Shown here: positions 9,127 to 18,200 of the stretch, piece after piece
Layout: each line of letters starts with the position of its first letter
Position numbering within the stretch: the stretch's first letter is position 1
From: Planctomycetaceae bacterium
Lineage (GTDB): Bacteria; Planctomycetota; Planctomycetia; Planctomycetales; Planctomycetaceae
DNA: 59,319 nt
Assembly: GCA_021732415.1 (NCBI GenBank)
Contig: JAKFVC010000020.1
Span: 1-59,319, forward strand
Direction of reading: 5' to 3'
Made by a program: the position numbers and the translations under genes
The notes under the pieces: model-generated
The model's database searches: none
The model's input: the letters and a program-made list of their open reading frames with translations, nothing else
Told to the model about the DNA's origin: nothing

Positions 9127-10041
9127 ATGGCGATAGTTGAGTTGCAGCAAGTGGTGGCCACGGAGAGCTCAGGCCGGCTGGATCAAGTCGTCCGGGATCT
9201 CACGGGCCGTTCGCGCTCCGAGATTCGAGGGATGTTCCATCACCAATGCGTTCGTCTGAATGGTGAGGTTTGCAGCGAACCAGGCACCCAGGTGAAGCTG
9301 GGGGACGCGATCGTCGTCCGCCACGATCCCCATACCCGCTATCACGAACCGCCCCCCGATCGAGCCAACTCGGCATTTCGCACGGTGTTCGAAGACGAGC
9401 ATTTGATCGTGGTCGACAAGGCCGCGGCGATCCTCACCGTGCCAACCGATCACGGGGAAAAGAACACCCTGCTGGGTGCGTTGAATGTCTACCTGGCGCG
9501 ACGTCGCGGCCGGGCCACGGTCGTGCATCGCCTGGATCGAGGGACCTCAGGACTGTTGGTATTCGCCAAAAATCCGCGGATTGCCAATGAACTCATTTCG
9601 CAATTTCGCGTTCACAAGGCAGAGCGCGAATACGCCGCAATCGTCGCGGGCGTCCTGCAAGAGCCGACCGGAACGTTTTCCACCCGCATGGGGACAACCA
9701 AAAGCTTGCAGCGATATTCCACCGAGGACGAAGACGAGGGGGAAATCGCCATCACGCACTACAGGGTCGAACGTTTGCTGACATCAGCGACCTACGTCCG
9801 AGTCCGCCTGGAAACCGGCCGCCGCAACCAGATTCGCGTCCATTTTGCGGATGCGGATCACCCCGTGCTGGGAGACGAACGGTATCGGACCGACCTGTCC
9901 TATCATCCCGGCTGGCGAGCAAATCGGCTGGCTCTCCACGCGGCGATCCTGGGTTTCGACCATCCGCGGACGAAGGAGTCGTTGCGATTTGAATCGCCGC
10001 TGCCGGATGAGTTCGAGCGGTTTTTATCGAAGCAGCGGTAA
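9127..10041 (+). CDS. RluA-family pseudouridine synthase
   Basis: Isomerises uridine to pseudouridine in structured RNA (rRNA or tRNA). An S4 RNA-binding domain covers about 15-65 (RLDQVVRDLTG...). The catalytic motif HRLDRGTSGL is at 134-143 with catalytic Asp137. The late motif GRRNQIRVHF with GHPVLGDERY-like DHPVLGDERY is intact. At 304 residues it is a normal RluA/RluD length. Which RNA position it modifies cannot be told. The next gene starts 19 nt after its stop on the same strand, so the two are probably co-transcribed. Confidence 0.93.
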   Translation: MAIVELQQVVATESSGRLDQVVRDLTGRSRSEIRGMFHHQCVRLNGEVCSEPGTQVKLGDAIVVRHDPHTRYHEPPPDRANSAFRTVFEDEHLIVVDKAAAILTVPTDHGEKNTLLGALNVYLARRRGRATVVHRLDRGTSGLLVFAKNPRIANELISQFRVHKAEREYAAIVAGVLQEPTGTFSTRMGTTKSLQRYSTEDEDEGEIAITHYRVERLLTSATYVRVRLETGRRNQIRVHFADADHPVLGDERYRTDLSYHPGWRANRLALHAAILGFDHPRTKESLRFESPLPDEFERFLSKQR

Positions 10042-10060
10042 CGGCAATTGGAGCGAAGTC

Positions 10061-10783
10061 GTGTCGCTTAAATACGCTTGCATCATGGTGATCGCGGCCG
10101 CGCTGTACGGCATTCTTGCAGTGTCTATGTTGGAAACTCTATTTCCGATGTTAAGTCCGGTGCTGCTGTATGCCGCCCTCTCGTTCTTGTGGATGGCGGC
10201 GCTCTACACGGGTATAGGATCGCCCCGGCTGCTGAAGAACAGTTCCGGCAGGCGAGGAATTGGAAGTTGGATGATTTTTTGCCCTTATTTCCTGCTCAAC
10301 GAATATCTGCTTTGGATTCATCGCAACATCGGTCGCGAATTGGCATTTGTCGAAATCTGTCCGAACCTGTTTTTGGGACGAAAGCTCACGGCTCAGGAGG
10401 CAACCTACGGAATTGACAATTTCGATTGGGTGGCAGATCTCGATCTGGCGGCTGAACTGAGTGAAGTCTTACCCCTGAGAAACCTTCCGGGGTATCGTTC
10501 TCTTCCCCTGCTGGATGCGACCGCCCCCACCCCCCAACAAATGGACGACGCAATTAACTGGCTAAAGCAGGCAACTGCGGATGGAGCGGTTTACGTTCAT
10601 TGCGCTTTAGGACACGGACGCAGTGCTTGTATTGTCGTCGCATATCTGATTGCTACAGAATTAGTTAGCACTCCAGAAGGGGGCGTGCAGCGACTGCAAG
10701 AGTTGCGTTGTGGGGTGCGCCTGAATTCCGATCAACTGAAGGCTGTGAGGCGCTTTCAAGAAGGATGTAAATCTGCCGCCTGA
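10061..10783 (+). CDS. Membrane-anchored dual-specificity (tyrosine) phosphatase-like protein
   Basis: 240 residues from the GTG at 10061, which has GGAG 7 nt upstream. The N-terminal part has three hydrophobic segments (about 8-27, 32-50 and 68-87). The C-terminal part is a dual-specificity phosphatase domain with the P-loop HCALGHGRS (180-188), nucleophile Cys181 and Arg187, and a candidate general acid Asp152 in LLDATAP. The fold is PTP/DSP, so it probably removes phosphate from a protein, lipid or small molecule at the inner face of the membrane. Phosphatidylglycerophosphate phosphatases of the PTPMT1 type share this layout, which is one possible role. It probably shares a transcript with the RluA gene. 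Confidence 0.85.
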   Translation: MSLKYACIMVIAAALYGILAVSMLETLFPMLSPVLLYAALSFLWMAALYTGIGSPRLLKNSSGRRGIGSWMIFCPYFLLNEYLLWIHRNIGRELAFVEICPNLFLGRKLTAQEATYGIDNFDWVADLDLAAELSEVLPLRNLPGYRSLPLLDATAPTPQQMDDAINWLKQATADGAVYVHCALGHGRSACIVVAYLIATELVSTPEGGVQRLQELRCGVRLNSDQLKAVRRFQEGCKSAA

Positions 10784-10956
10784 ATTGGTTTGGGTCGCCA
10801 TGTGTAATTCGCAATCTGATCCGCAGAAATCAGCGTGAATGCGGATTTTTCGCAAACCGATCCTTTTCAGACGTCGGCTAAGCCGATAGACTACGGGTTG
10901 AAGAGGTCCTGATTGAGGACTTCCAAATTGTTTGTGCAGGAAGCTTTGAGGACGAA
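10784..10956 (+). promoter_or_regulatory. Intergenic leader before the small basic gene
   Basis: 173 bases with no other gene visible. A short hairpin-like sequence (GTCCT...AGGAC, near 10902-10916) precedes the ribosome site by about 35 nt. The region presumably contains the promoter of the 32-residue gene, but I cannot identify promoter boxes. Confidence 0.35.
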
Positions 10957-11055
10957 ATGGCTAAGCCACACCGAGTGATCAAGAAAGCAAATAAGGGACA
11001 ACGTCCCGCGAATTCCAAGGCTCGGAAGGCCAAAGCCCACAAGGTCAAGACCTGA
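10957..11055 (+). CDS. Very basic 32-residue protein
   Basis: A short gene. The ATG at 10957 has GAGGA 4 nt upstream and the reading frame ends in TGA at 11053-11055. The product has 32 residues: about a third are Lys or Arg, with no acidic residue and no aromatic residue. It begins MAKPHRVIKKANKG and ends HKVKT. Composition and size resemble small ribosome-associated proteins such as bTHX or bL36-class peptides, but the sequence does not match one I recognise. A strong intrinsic terminator begins 45 nt after the stop, supporting a separate, well-defined transcription unit. Confidence 0.75.
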   Translation: MAKPHRVIKKANKGQRPANSKARKAKAHKVKT

Positions 11056-11099
11056 TCTGCTGAGCTTGTAACGAGTTACGGCGAATTAATGCTGAATTT

Positions 11100-11138
11100 A
11101 AAACCGCGTGCTCTGCTGTTGGCAGGGCGCGCGGTTTT
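11100..11138 (+). terminator. Intrinsic terminator after the small basic gene
   Basis: An AAAACCGCG / CGCGGTTTT stem, extended by seven more pairs including two G-U, closes a short loop and ends in a T-run. It terminates the 10957-11055 gene. Confidence 0.88.
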
Positions 11139-11175
11139 ATGCTGCGCCTCGTCATTTATCTGGTACAGTAGGGTG

Positions 11176-11194
11176 GCACTGGCTGTGCCAGTGC
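11176..11194. repeat. Solitary CACTGGC half-element
   Basis: A 19-bp perfect hairpin: stem GCACTGGC, loop TGT, stem GCCAGTGC. The same mini-hairpin occurs twice, as a dyad, at 53475-53544. Here only one arm is present, in the gap before the GTPase gene. Confidence 0.8.
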
Positions 11195-11252
11195 TTCGCC
11201 AGATAGGGCATCGACCCAAAATCTAAGTTTGACAAAGTTCTAGGACCTCACC

Positions 11253-13085
11253 ATGTCTGTGCCGGAACTCCTGCAGCTTGAGTTGCTGGCGCAGGTCGAT
11301 GACCTTCTGGAGCGGCTCAACTCCTGGTTGGAGATTGACTCCAACTGGGAGCCGTTGCAGGCTAGCCGGGCGTTGCTGCGGCGTGTCGTCTTTCGCGTTG
11401 AATCATTGCGCGTGCGCCTGGAAGCCCCGCTGGTTGTCGCCACATTCGGCGGCACCGGAACTGGCAAGAGTGCCCTGATCAATGCGCTGGTCGGTCGCGA
11501 ATGCACGGCCAGCGGACGACAGCGGCCGACGACGACTCGTCCGATTCTCGTCGCCCATCCGTTGACGGAGCTGGAACCGCTGGGATTGCCACTGGAAGCG
11601 TTTGAAATCACGCTGGTCGATGCGCCTGCCTTGCGCGATATCGTCATCGTTGACTGTCCCGATCCCGATACCAACGAGGCCGAAACGGCGGGCAGCAATC
11701 TCGAACGACTGCGTCAGATGCTGCCGCATTGCGATGTTCTGCTCTACACATCGACACAACAAAAATACCGCTCGGCACGGGTTGTTCAAGAGTTGTCTCA
11801 GGCCGCGGCGGGATGCCGGTTGATCTTCGTGCAGACTCATGCGGATCTGGATGAAGATATCCGCGACGACTGGCGAAGTCTGCTGGCCGACCACTACGAA
11901 GTCCCCGATGTCTTCTTCGTGGACTCGTTGCGAGCCTTGCGGGAACAAGCGGCAGGACAGCGGCCCAGCGGCGATTTTTCGCGGCTGCTTGATCTGCTGT
12001 CTCGTGAATTGGGAACGGCGCAGCGCACGCAGGTGCGTCGGGCCAATCTGCTGGATCTCGTGCAGGCGGCGCTCGATCACTGCCGGAAATCGCTGGCCGA
12101 TCATGAACTACGACTGGTGGAACTCGAAGATGAACTCGAACGGCAGCGGCAGCGCATGCTGGCCACGATGACCGTGCGGCTGCGAGACGAACTCCTGGCA
12201 AGTCGCAATCTGTGGGAGCGCCGGCTGCTCGGTGAGGTGGCTCAGATCTGGGGCTTCAGCCCGTTCTCGTCGGTCTTGCGGCTGTATAACAGCCTGGGGA
12301 CCTTGCTGGCATCGGCCACCTTAGTCCGAGCCCGCAGTTCAGCCCAGTTGGCGATTCTCGGCGCCATGCAGGGCGTGCAGTGGCTGAATTCGCGCCGGGT
12401 TGAGCAAGAGAGCGAAGACCGGATGCAGCAACTGGCAACCTTGGGGCTCGACGACCACGTGTTGCGAGAAGCTCAGTTGGTCTTGTCGGGATACGTCCAT
12501 TCGGCCCGGTTTGATTCGCGGATCCTGCAAGTCTCCGATCTGAAACATCTGCGACACGAGGCGGCTCGCGTGGAAAGTCAATTCCTGGGTGATGCCGGTC
12601 GCTCGGTCGAAGAGATTATCTCGACTCTCGCCCGCCGCCAGTCAGGCTGGTTCCGCCGTGCCTGTTACGAAGTCCTGTGGCTCGCGTTTGTGAGTTACCT
12701 CATCTTCCGCATCGGCAAGAATTTCTTCTGGGATTCGGTCTTCTTGAAGACGCCGATTCTGACGATGGAATTCTACATCGCGGCCGGGGTCTTCCTCGTC
12801 CTCTGGTCGGGTCTCTTGCTGATGATGTTTACGCGGGGCTTGCGGCGAGGATTGAACCAAAAGATCAATGAACTCGCGGTCGAACTGGCCCAGAGCCGGC
12901 TCGGATCGGGCCTGTTCCCGCAGTTGGAAACAGCATGCCGCGACGCCCATCATGTCTGCCGGCAACTCGAACACCTGGCCCTCACCACCAACGAGATTCG
13001 CCGCCACATCGCCGTCAGCCCGGGATTAGGTGCTGCTCGCGGAGTTGATCCGGAGAAGGCCTTGGCCGTTGCAACGGGGAGATAG
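11253..13085 (+). CDS. Membrane-associated P-loop GTPase
   Basis: 610-residue GTPase of the TRAFAC/dynamin-Era type. G1 is GGTGTGKS (66-73). G2 is the TTT of RPTTTRP (91-97). G3 is DCPDPD (134-139), where the usual DxxG is DCPD. A G4-like QTHADLD (194-200) has THAD in place of NKxD, so base specificity may be relaxed. A long helical middle (about 280-470) precedes two membrane segments (about 472-488 and 506-525). The arrangement GTPase, helices, paired membrane segments recalls bacterial dynamin-like or YcjX-type membrane-remodelling GTPases. It is not in an obvious operon. Function unknown. Confidence 0.85.
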   Translation: MSVPELLQLELLAQVDDLLERLNSWLEIDSNWEPLQASRALLRRVVFRVESLRVRLEAPLVVATFGGTGTGKSALINALVGRECTASGRQRPTTTRPILVAHPLTELEPLGLPLEAFEITLVDAPALRDIVIVDCPDPDTNEAETAGSNLERLRQMLPHCDVLLYTSTQQKYRSARVVQELSQAAAGCRLIFVQTHADLDEDIRDDWRSLLADHYEVPDVFFVDSLRALREQAAGQRPSGDFSRLLDLLSRELGTAQRTQVRRANLLDLVQAALDHCRKSLADHELRLVELEDELERQRQRMLATMTVRLRDELLASRNLWERRLLGEVAQIWGFSPFSSVLRLYNSLGTLLASATLVRARSSAQLAILGAMQGVQWLNSRRVEQESEDRMQQLATLGLDDHVLREAQLVLSGYVHSARFDSRILQVSDLKHLRHEAARVESQFLGDAGRSVEEIISTLARRQSGWFRRACYEVLWLAFVSYLIFRIGKNFFWDSVFLKTPILTMEFYIAAGVFLVLWSGLLLMMFTRGLRRGLNQKINELAVELAQSRLGSGLFPQLETACRDAHHVCRQLEHLALTTNEIRRHIAVSPGLGAARGVDPEKALAVATGR

Positions 13086-13183
13086 CGATCCCCGACTCTT
13101 CATAAGCACTTCCGACGAGCCCCCGATCGCATTAGAATCTGTTGATTGGTTATTGCCGTTGGAAACTTGGTTGAGGGCGTGTG

Positions 13184-16100
13184 ATGCTGCGGACTGATCA
13201 TCGTGCGAGCTGGATGTTGGTCGTCGGAGTTGTCCTCGGGGAAATTGCGCTGCCCGCGTGGTCTCAAGCCGAGACGACTCTACCGCCGGCTGCCACGCGG
13301 CCGGTCGACTTTGTGAAGGACATCCAGCCGCTGTTTGCCCAGCATTGCTACAAGTGCCACGGGCCTGACAAGCAGCTCAGCGGCTTGCGGCTCGATCTGA
13401 AGAAGTCGGCTCTGGAAGGGGGCGACTCGGGGAAAGTGGTCGAGGTCAAACAGAGTGCCACCAGTCCCTTGATCGAGTACATCGCAGGCGTTGATCCCGA
13501 TCGAATTATGCCTCCCAAAGGCGAACGGCTGACTGCGGAACAAGTGGGCCTGGTCCGAGCCTGGATCGATCAAGGAACCGTCTGGCCCGATGACGCGCCT
13601 GGTAATTTGCTCAAGAAGTCTGAGCATTGGGCCTTTCAACCGGTGAAACGCTCGTCCCCACCGACGACGACCAATCCAGCGTGGATCAAGAATCCGATTG
13701 ATGGGTTTGTTCTCGCGAAGCTGGAACATGAAGGAATCGCGCCGGCTCCGGAAGCCGATCGGTCGACGCTCATTCGACGGCTGTATCTGGATTTATTGGG
13801 ATTGATTCCCTCGCCCGCCGAGATTGACGATTTCATCCAGGATCAGGATCCGCAGGCTTACGAACATCTGGTCGACCGGATTCTCAAGTCACCTCATTTC
13901 GGTGAGCGTTGGGGACGGCATTGGCTTGATCTGGCGCGCTATGCGGACAGTGACGGCTATGAGAAAGACACCCCGCGGCCATTCGCGTATCGGTATCGCG
14001 ACTGGGTCATCGATGCCATCAATCGCGACCTACCATTCGATGAATTTACCGTCGAGCAGCTCGCGGGGGACTTGCTGCCGAATGCAACGATGGACCAGCG
14101 GATGGCGGCTGGCTTCCATCGCAATACGCTGACCAACAAAGAGGGCGGAGCCGACCAGGAAGAGTTCCGCGTGGCGGCGACCGTGGATCGGGTCAATACG
14201 CTCGGCTCGGTCTGGCTGGGGCTGACTGTGGGCTGTGCCCAGTGTCATACCCACAAGTACGATCAGATCACGCAGCGGGAGTATTTCCAATTGTTTGCCT
14301 ACCTGAATTCGATTCAGGAAGTCGAGATGCCCGCTCCGACGCCTGATGAAGCGGCAACGGTGGCGACCGCCAAGGCGAAATTTGATCTCGAGCACGCTCC
14401 GTTTGCAGCCGCCCTCGCCAAGTTTGAGCAAGAACAACTACCGGGCCGGCAAGCGGCGTGGGAGCAATCGCTGGCAGGGAACTCTGCCGTTGATTGGACG
14501 GTGCTCGTGCCGGTCAGCGTGGTGTCCCAGCAGGGAGCGAAATTCACGCAACTTCCCGACGGATCATCGCTGGTATCCGGAGCGAATCCAGAAACGGACC
14601 TCTACACCATTACGGCGAAGACTCCGGCCGCGGCCATCACGGGATTCCGGCTGGAAGTCCTGCCCGATGACAAGCTGCCCGCCAAGGGCCCCGGTCGCAC
14701 GCCGCATGGGAATTTCGTACTGTCCGAATTCAGCGTCACGGCATCCACGAGTTCCACTGAACCGGGCAAGCCGGTCGCTCTGAAGAACGCTCAAGCTGAC
14801 TTCGAGCAGGGCAACGACGGTAAGAAAGTTGCCTTCCCGATTTCGGCCGTATTGGATGGAAAGACGGATACCGGTTGGGCAGTCGCGGATAAGTATGGAG
14901 TGCCGCACATTGCAGTGTTTGAATGCGAAACGCCACTCACCGGTGAGCAGACACTCGTGGTTAAACTGGACCAGCAACACGGTCTCAAGCACACGATCGG
15001 CAAGTTTCGACTGTCAGTGACACCACAGGCACCGCCGTTGAAGTTGACCCCCATGCCTGACACGGTGATCGCCGCCTTGAAACGGCCCTCGGCTGAGCGG
15101 AGCGACGCGCAGAAGGTGGACATCACCAACTATTTTAAGACGATCGATCCCGACTATTCCAAGCTTCAAAACGAGGCTGTCGCGCATCTCAAGAGCGCAC
15201 CGCTCGATCCGGCCACGAAGGCTCAAACAGTCAATGAACTGGCGACTCCGCGGGCCACGACAATTCTCGTGCGTGGTGACTTCCTGCGGAAAGGAGACCC
15301 GGTCCAGCCTGGGACTCTGCTGGTGCTGCATGCTCTTCCTTCGTCTGCAGCAACAACACGCCTGGACCTCGCGAAATGGATCGTCGATCCCGCCAATCCG
15401 CTGACCAGTCGAGTCACCGTCAACCTGTGGTGGCAATATCTGTTTGGTCGCGGACTCGTCGCGACCGTTGAGGATTTCGGCGTGCGAGGCGAGTTGCCGT
15501 CCCATCCGGAGTTGCTCGACTGGCTGGCTGCGGAATTGCTAGCTCGGAAATGGAGTCGCAAGGAACTCGTCAAGCTGATCGTGAGTTCGGCCACCTACCG
15601 CCAGTCGTCGCGGAATCGTCCTGAATTGCACGAACGCGACCCCAAGAACATCTGGTTGTCGCATCAAAACCGCTTCCGCCTGGAGGCCGAAGCCGTCCGC
15701 GATCTGAACCTCACCGCGAGCGGCCTGTTGAACCGTCGTGTCGGTGGACCAAGCGTCCGTCCACCGCTGCCGCCGGGGGTTGCAGAACTGGGTTACGCGG
15801 GCAGCGTCCGCTGGCCCGAAAGCATCGGTGCCGACAAGTACCGCCGCGGTCTCTACATCTTCTTTCAGCGGACCGTTCCCTATCCGATGTTGATGTCGTT
15901 CGATGCTCCGGACTCGAACAGCGCCTGCGTGCGCCGCGAACGGTCCAACACGCCGTTACAGGCGCTGACTTTGTTGAACGATCCGGTCTTTTTCGAGTGT
16001 GCCCAAGCGTTGGGTCGGCGTGCCGTCACCGAGCAAAAGTCGGGGGGCCAGGACCGTGTCAACTACCTGTTCCGACTCTGCCTCGGCCGAATTCCCACCT

Positions 16101-16285
16101 CGGCCGAGACCGCGCGATTGTGGCAATTGCACGAGGAGCTCAAGGGGCAGATCGCCGCAGAGACTGGTGCTGCCGAGAAACTCGCGGGCGCGAAGCCGTT
16201 ACCTGGCGACGAACTCGAAACGGCAACCAGCGTGACCCTCAGCCGGATCTTGCTCAATCTCGACGAGTTCGTGGTGCGCGAGTGA
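13184..16285 (+). CDS. Planctomycete cytochrome with DUF1549 and DUF1553 domains
   Basis: Exported protein of about 1033 residues. A signal peptide ends near 29. A planctomycete cytochrome C domain carries the haem motif CYKCH (about 55-59) with KCHGPD. DUF1549 follows at about 160-360, with the second CxxCH, CAQCH, in GCAQCHTHKYD (about 350). A beta-rich insert covers about 480-630, and DUF1553 about 735-1010. The family is periplasmic and probably redox-active, often tied to polysaccharide use with a DUF1501 partner. Here the next gene is convergent, so no DUF1501 partner is adjacent. The ATG 13184 is preferred over the GTG 13181 because GAGGG lies 6 nt upstream. Confidence 0.92.
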   Translation: MLRTDHRASWMLVVGVVLGEIALPAWSQAETTLPPAATRPVDFVKDIQPLFAQHCYKCHGPDKQLSGLRLDLKKSALEGGDSGKVVEVKQSATSPLIEYIAGVDPDRIMPPKGERLTAEQVGLVRAWIDQGTVWPDDAPGNLLKKSEHWAFQPVKRSSPPTTTNPAWIKNPIDGFVLAKLEHEGIAPAPEADRSTLIRRLYLDLLGLIPSPAEIDDFIQDQDPQAYEHLVDRILKSPHFGERWGRHWLDLARYADSDGYEKDTPRPFAYRYRDWVIDAINRDLPFDEFTVEQLAGDLLPNATMDQRMAAGFHRNTLTNKEGGADQEEFRVAATVDRVNTLGSVWLGLTVGCAQCHTHKYDQITQREYFQLFAYLNSIQEVEMPAPTPDEAATVATAKAKFDLEHAPFAAALAKFEQEQLPGRQAAWEQSLAGNSAVDWTVLVPVSVVSQQGAKFTQLPDGSSLVSGANPETDLYTITAKTPAAAITGFRLEVLPDDKLPAKGPGRTPHGNFVLSEFSVTASTSSTEPGKPVALKNAQADFEQGNDGKKVAFPISAVLDGKTDTGWAVADKYGVPHIAVFECETPLTGEQTLVVKLDQQHGLKHTIGKFRLSVTPQAPPLKLTPMPDTVIAALKRPSAERSDAQKVDITNYFKTIDPDYSKLQNEAVAHLKSAPLDPATKAQTVNELATPRATTILVRGDFLRKGDPVQPGTLLVLHALPSSAATTRLDLAKWIVDPANPLTSRVTVNLWWQYLFGRGLVATVEDFGVRGELPSHPELLDWLAAELLARKWSRKELVKLIVSSATYRQSSRNRPELHERDPKNIWLSHQNRFRLEAEAVRDLNLTASGLLNRRVGGPSVRPPLPPGVAELGYAGSVRWPESIGADKYRRGLYIFFQRTVPYPMLMSFDAPDSNSACVRRERSNTPLQALTLLNDPVFFECAQALGRRAVTEQKSGGQDRVNYLFRLCLGRIPTSAETARLWQLHEELKGQIAAETGAAEKLAGAKPLPGDELETATSVTLSRILLNLDEFVVRE

Positions 16286-16332
16286 CGGCACCGAGTTTAA
16301 GAAGTCTGATCCATTTCGAGATTCGAGTCGAT

Positions 16333-16414
16333 GGGAGGGTGAGGCTCCTGCCGAACCGCATAGTCTGGCGAGGGCCGATAAACGCTTGCGGTTCGGCAGG
16401 AGCCTCACCCTCCC
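16333..16414. repeat. GGGAGGGTGAGGCTCC dyad element
   Basis: Perfect 28-bp inverted repeat (16333-16360 and 16387-16414) in the gap between convergent genes, 47 nt after the cytochrome stop. The same family, nested around another repeat, occurs at 31121-31246. Confidence 0.92.
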
Positions 16415-16486
16415 GTGACGTCGAAGTATCCTTCACGGCATTGCCCGGAGGGACGCCCCTCGATTGTCCGACTCTACAACCACCGA

Positions 16487-17329
16487 TTAGGCCTTCGGCG
16501 TCGTATTCCGCGAGATCTGTTCCAGCAGTCCGTACATCCGATCGTCCTTGGGAGGCTGTGAATCCTGCCCCGAGTGAATCGGATAGGTCGGCTGCACTTT
16601 GGCCTCGCCGCAAATGACGGTCAGCAGATTGGAAACCAGCCGCGCACGTTCCCCTTCGCCCAGCCCCAGTCCTTTGGCTTCCAGTTGATGAATGGCTTCG
16701 TAAACGATTTCTACGGCCCCTTCCACCACAATTTTCCGGGCATCCACCAGGGCCTGAGCCTGCTGGCGTACCAGCATCGATTGGGCGATTTCCGGAGCGT
16801 AGCTCAGGTCGGACAGCTCAAACGCCAGGACCTCGGTACCCGCTGCATCCACCTTGGTCTGCAGCAAGGCCACCATTTCCGCACCAATCGCTTGGGCTTC
16901 GGCCTTTAAGCTGTGTCCGTCAGGCGATTCGTAGGGATACTTCGAAGCCACCTGCTTCAGCACGGCCATCGACTGCGTCTTCACGAAACCATGTGCATCC
17001 TGGATCTCCAGGGCAACCTTCTTGGAGTTGACGTAACGGTAGGTGACCACCGCCGCAATCACGATGGGATTGCCGTTACCATCGGCGACGGTGGTCCGAG
17101 CCAGTTCCAGCGTCTGCCGTTTCAGGGTAACCGTATGCAACTGTCGGCCCCAGATCATGCGAAAATACACTCCCGGATCGACCAGCAATTCCGAGAATTT
17201 GCCCCAATAGAGAATGACCTTCTCTTCCTGAGGGTGCACAATCACAAAACTAGTGATTGCCGTGATGAATGCGACAAAGCCAAACAACAGCGTGCCTAGA
17301 AATACGATGACGCCAATTGCTTCTGCCAT
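16487..17329 (-). CDS. SPFH/Band 7 domain membrane protein
   Basis: 280 residues from the ATG at 17329, which has GGAGA upstream; an earlier in-frame ATG would add 38 residues with no signal. One N-terminal membrane helix (about 5-30) is followed by a Band 7 domain with HPQEEKVILYWGKF, a conserved GKF...VDPGVYF entry and VAAVVTYRYV. A coiled helical region follows (about 180-240, QAQALVDARKIVVEGAVEIV) and a short polar tail. SPFH proteins form ring-like membrane scaffolds (stomatin, HflK/C type) that recruit proteases. No NfeD partner is adjacent. Its own upstream neighbour on this strand is the small HTH-like gene. Confidence 0.9.
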   Translation of the reverse strand: MAEAIGVIVFLGTLLFGFVAFITAITSFVIVHPQEEKVILYWGKFSELLVDPGVYFRMIWGRQLHTVTLKRQTLELARTTVADGNGNPIVIAAVVTYRYVNSKKVALEIQDAHGFVKTQSMAVLKQVASKYPYESPDGHSLKAEAQAIGAEMVALLQTKVDAAGTEVLAFELSDLSYAPEIAQSMLVRQQAQALVDARKIVVEGAVEIVYEAIHQLEAKGLGLGEGERARLVSNLLTVICGEAKVQPTYPIHSGQDSQPPKDDRMYGLLEQISRNTTPKA

Positions 17330-17485
17330 GTTTCGTCTCTCCAGATTGAAGGGAGCAGAACCCGCCAAGAGTTCTGGCCGCGTCGGTAACAATCCCCGAA
17401 GTCTTGGCGACTTCGGCTGCCTTGGAAACGGAAGCGGAAGCAACTTGGATCAACGGAATTGAGCAAAACGGAATAGCCGGCCCCC

Positions 17486-17773
17486 TTACGATCCAAACGG
17501 CCGCGGTGGCTGTTGCCCCGGTTTCGGCGGCAAGGGCTTCGCAATGGGCGCTGGCTTGGCAATGGGTGCTGACGGCGGGGTCGACTTGCCCGAGGATTCA
17601 GGGATTGTCTTTCGCACGCGCCGAAGTTTGACGATCTCGTCCGGGGCGATCAGAAATTTCCCCTTCCGGAAGACCGCTCGAATTTTTCCCAAGTCGATCA
17701 GCGCGCGAATTTCTGCTTCCGGAATCCCGAACTCGGCCGAGACTTCACTGAGCGTCTTGGTGGGGAGCGGCAT
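17486..17773 (-). CDS. Small HTH/excisionase-like protein with Pro-rich tail
   Basis: 95 residues. The first half (TLSEVSAEFGIPEAEIRALIDLGKI, then VFRKGKFLIAPDEIVKLRR) reads as a winged helix-turn-helix of the MerR/excisionase type, with an R-x-G-K-F wing. The second half (about 58-95) is low complexity and rich in Pro, Ala and Lys (PAPIAKP repeats). It is 156 bp upstream of the SPFH gene on the same strand. It may regulate DNA or be a small adaptor; no target can be named. The 5' side carries the dyad element 17853-17930. Confidence 0.7.
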   Translation of the reverse strand: MPLPTKTLSEVSAEFGIPEAEIRALIDLGKIRAVFRKGKFLIAPDEIVKLRRVRKTIPESSGKSTPPSAPIAKPAPIAKPLPPKPGQQPPRPFGS

Positions 17774-17852
17774 ATCTATCGATCCTTTGCAGAATGAAAT
17801 GTTTTAACATCCGCGAGCCGATTTGCTTGGCACCCGACGGAGAGTTGCTATT

Positions 17853-17930
17853 TCTGACAGAAAAATGAAGACGAGGTCGAAGGCTGGATCGCTGATTCCT
17901 ATTTTTCTGTCCCAACATTTTTCTGTCAGA
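17853..17930. repeat. Dyad element with TCTGACAGAAAAATG arms
   Basis: Perfect 15-bp inverted repeat (17853-17867 and 17916-17930), with an additional ATTTTTCTGT copy at 17901-17910. It shares the ACAGAAAAAT core with 1404-1475. It lies in a 427-base gap between divergent genes (17774-18200) in which no other feature is seen. Confidence 0.88.
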
Positions 17931-18200
17931 ACAGAATCTGAATACTCAGCAGAAATTTGGTCGACCACCTGATCCTCACCCTATGTTACGACAGAGCTCG
18001 CGGCATTCAAATCTGGAATTCCTATTTTGGTGCTCTAAGGGAGCGCGCTCGTGTCATTGGGAATCGGGAGACAGATGTTTCCAGCATTTCCCGGGGCGAT
18101 GATTGCTCCCCTTCGCCGTTCAAACTATAGTGACGAATCGCATCCATTCGAGGATGCTGTGGTGTTGATATTACCCTCTCCTGCGGAGAAAGATCCCAAA

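Noticed and set aside
9845-10060. Upstream part of the frame containing the phosphatase
   Set aside because: It overlaps the RluA gene in another frame; the start at GTG 10061 with GGAG is preferred.
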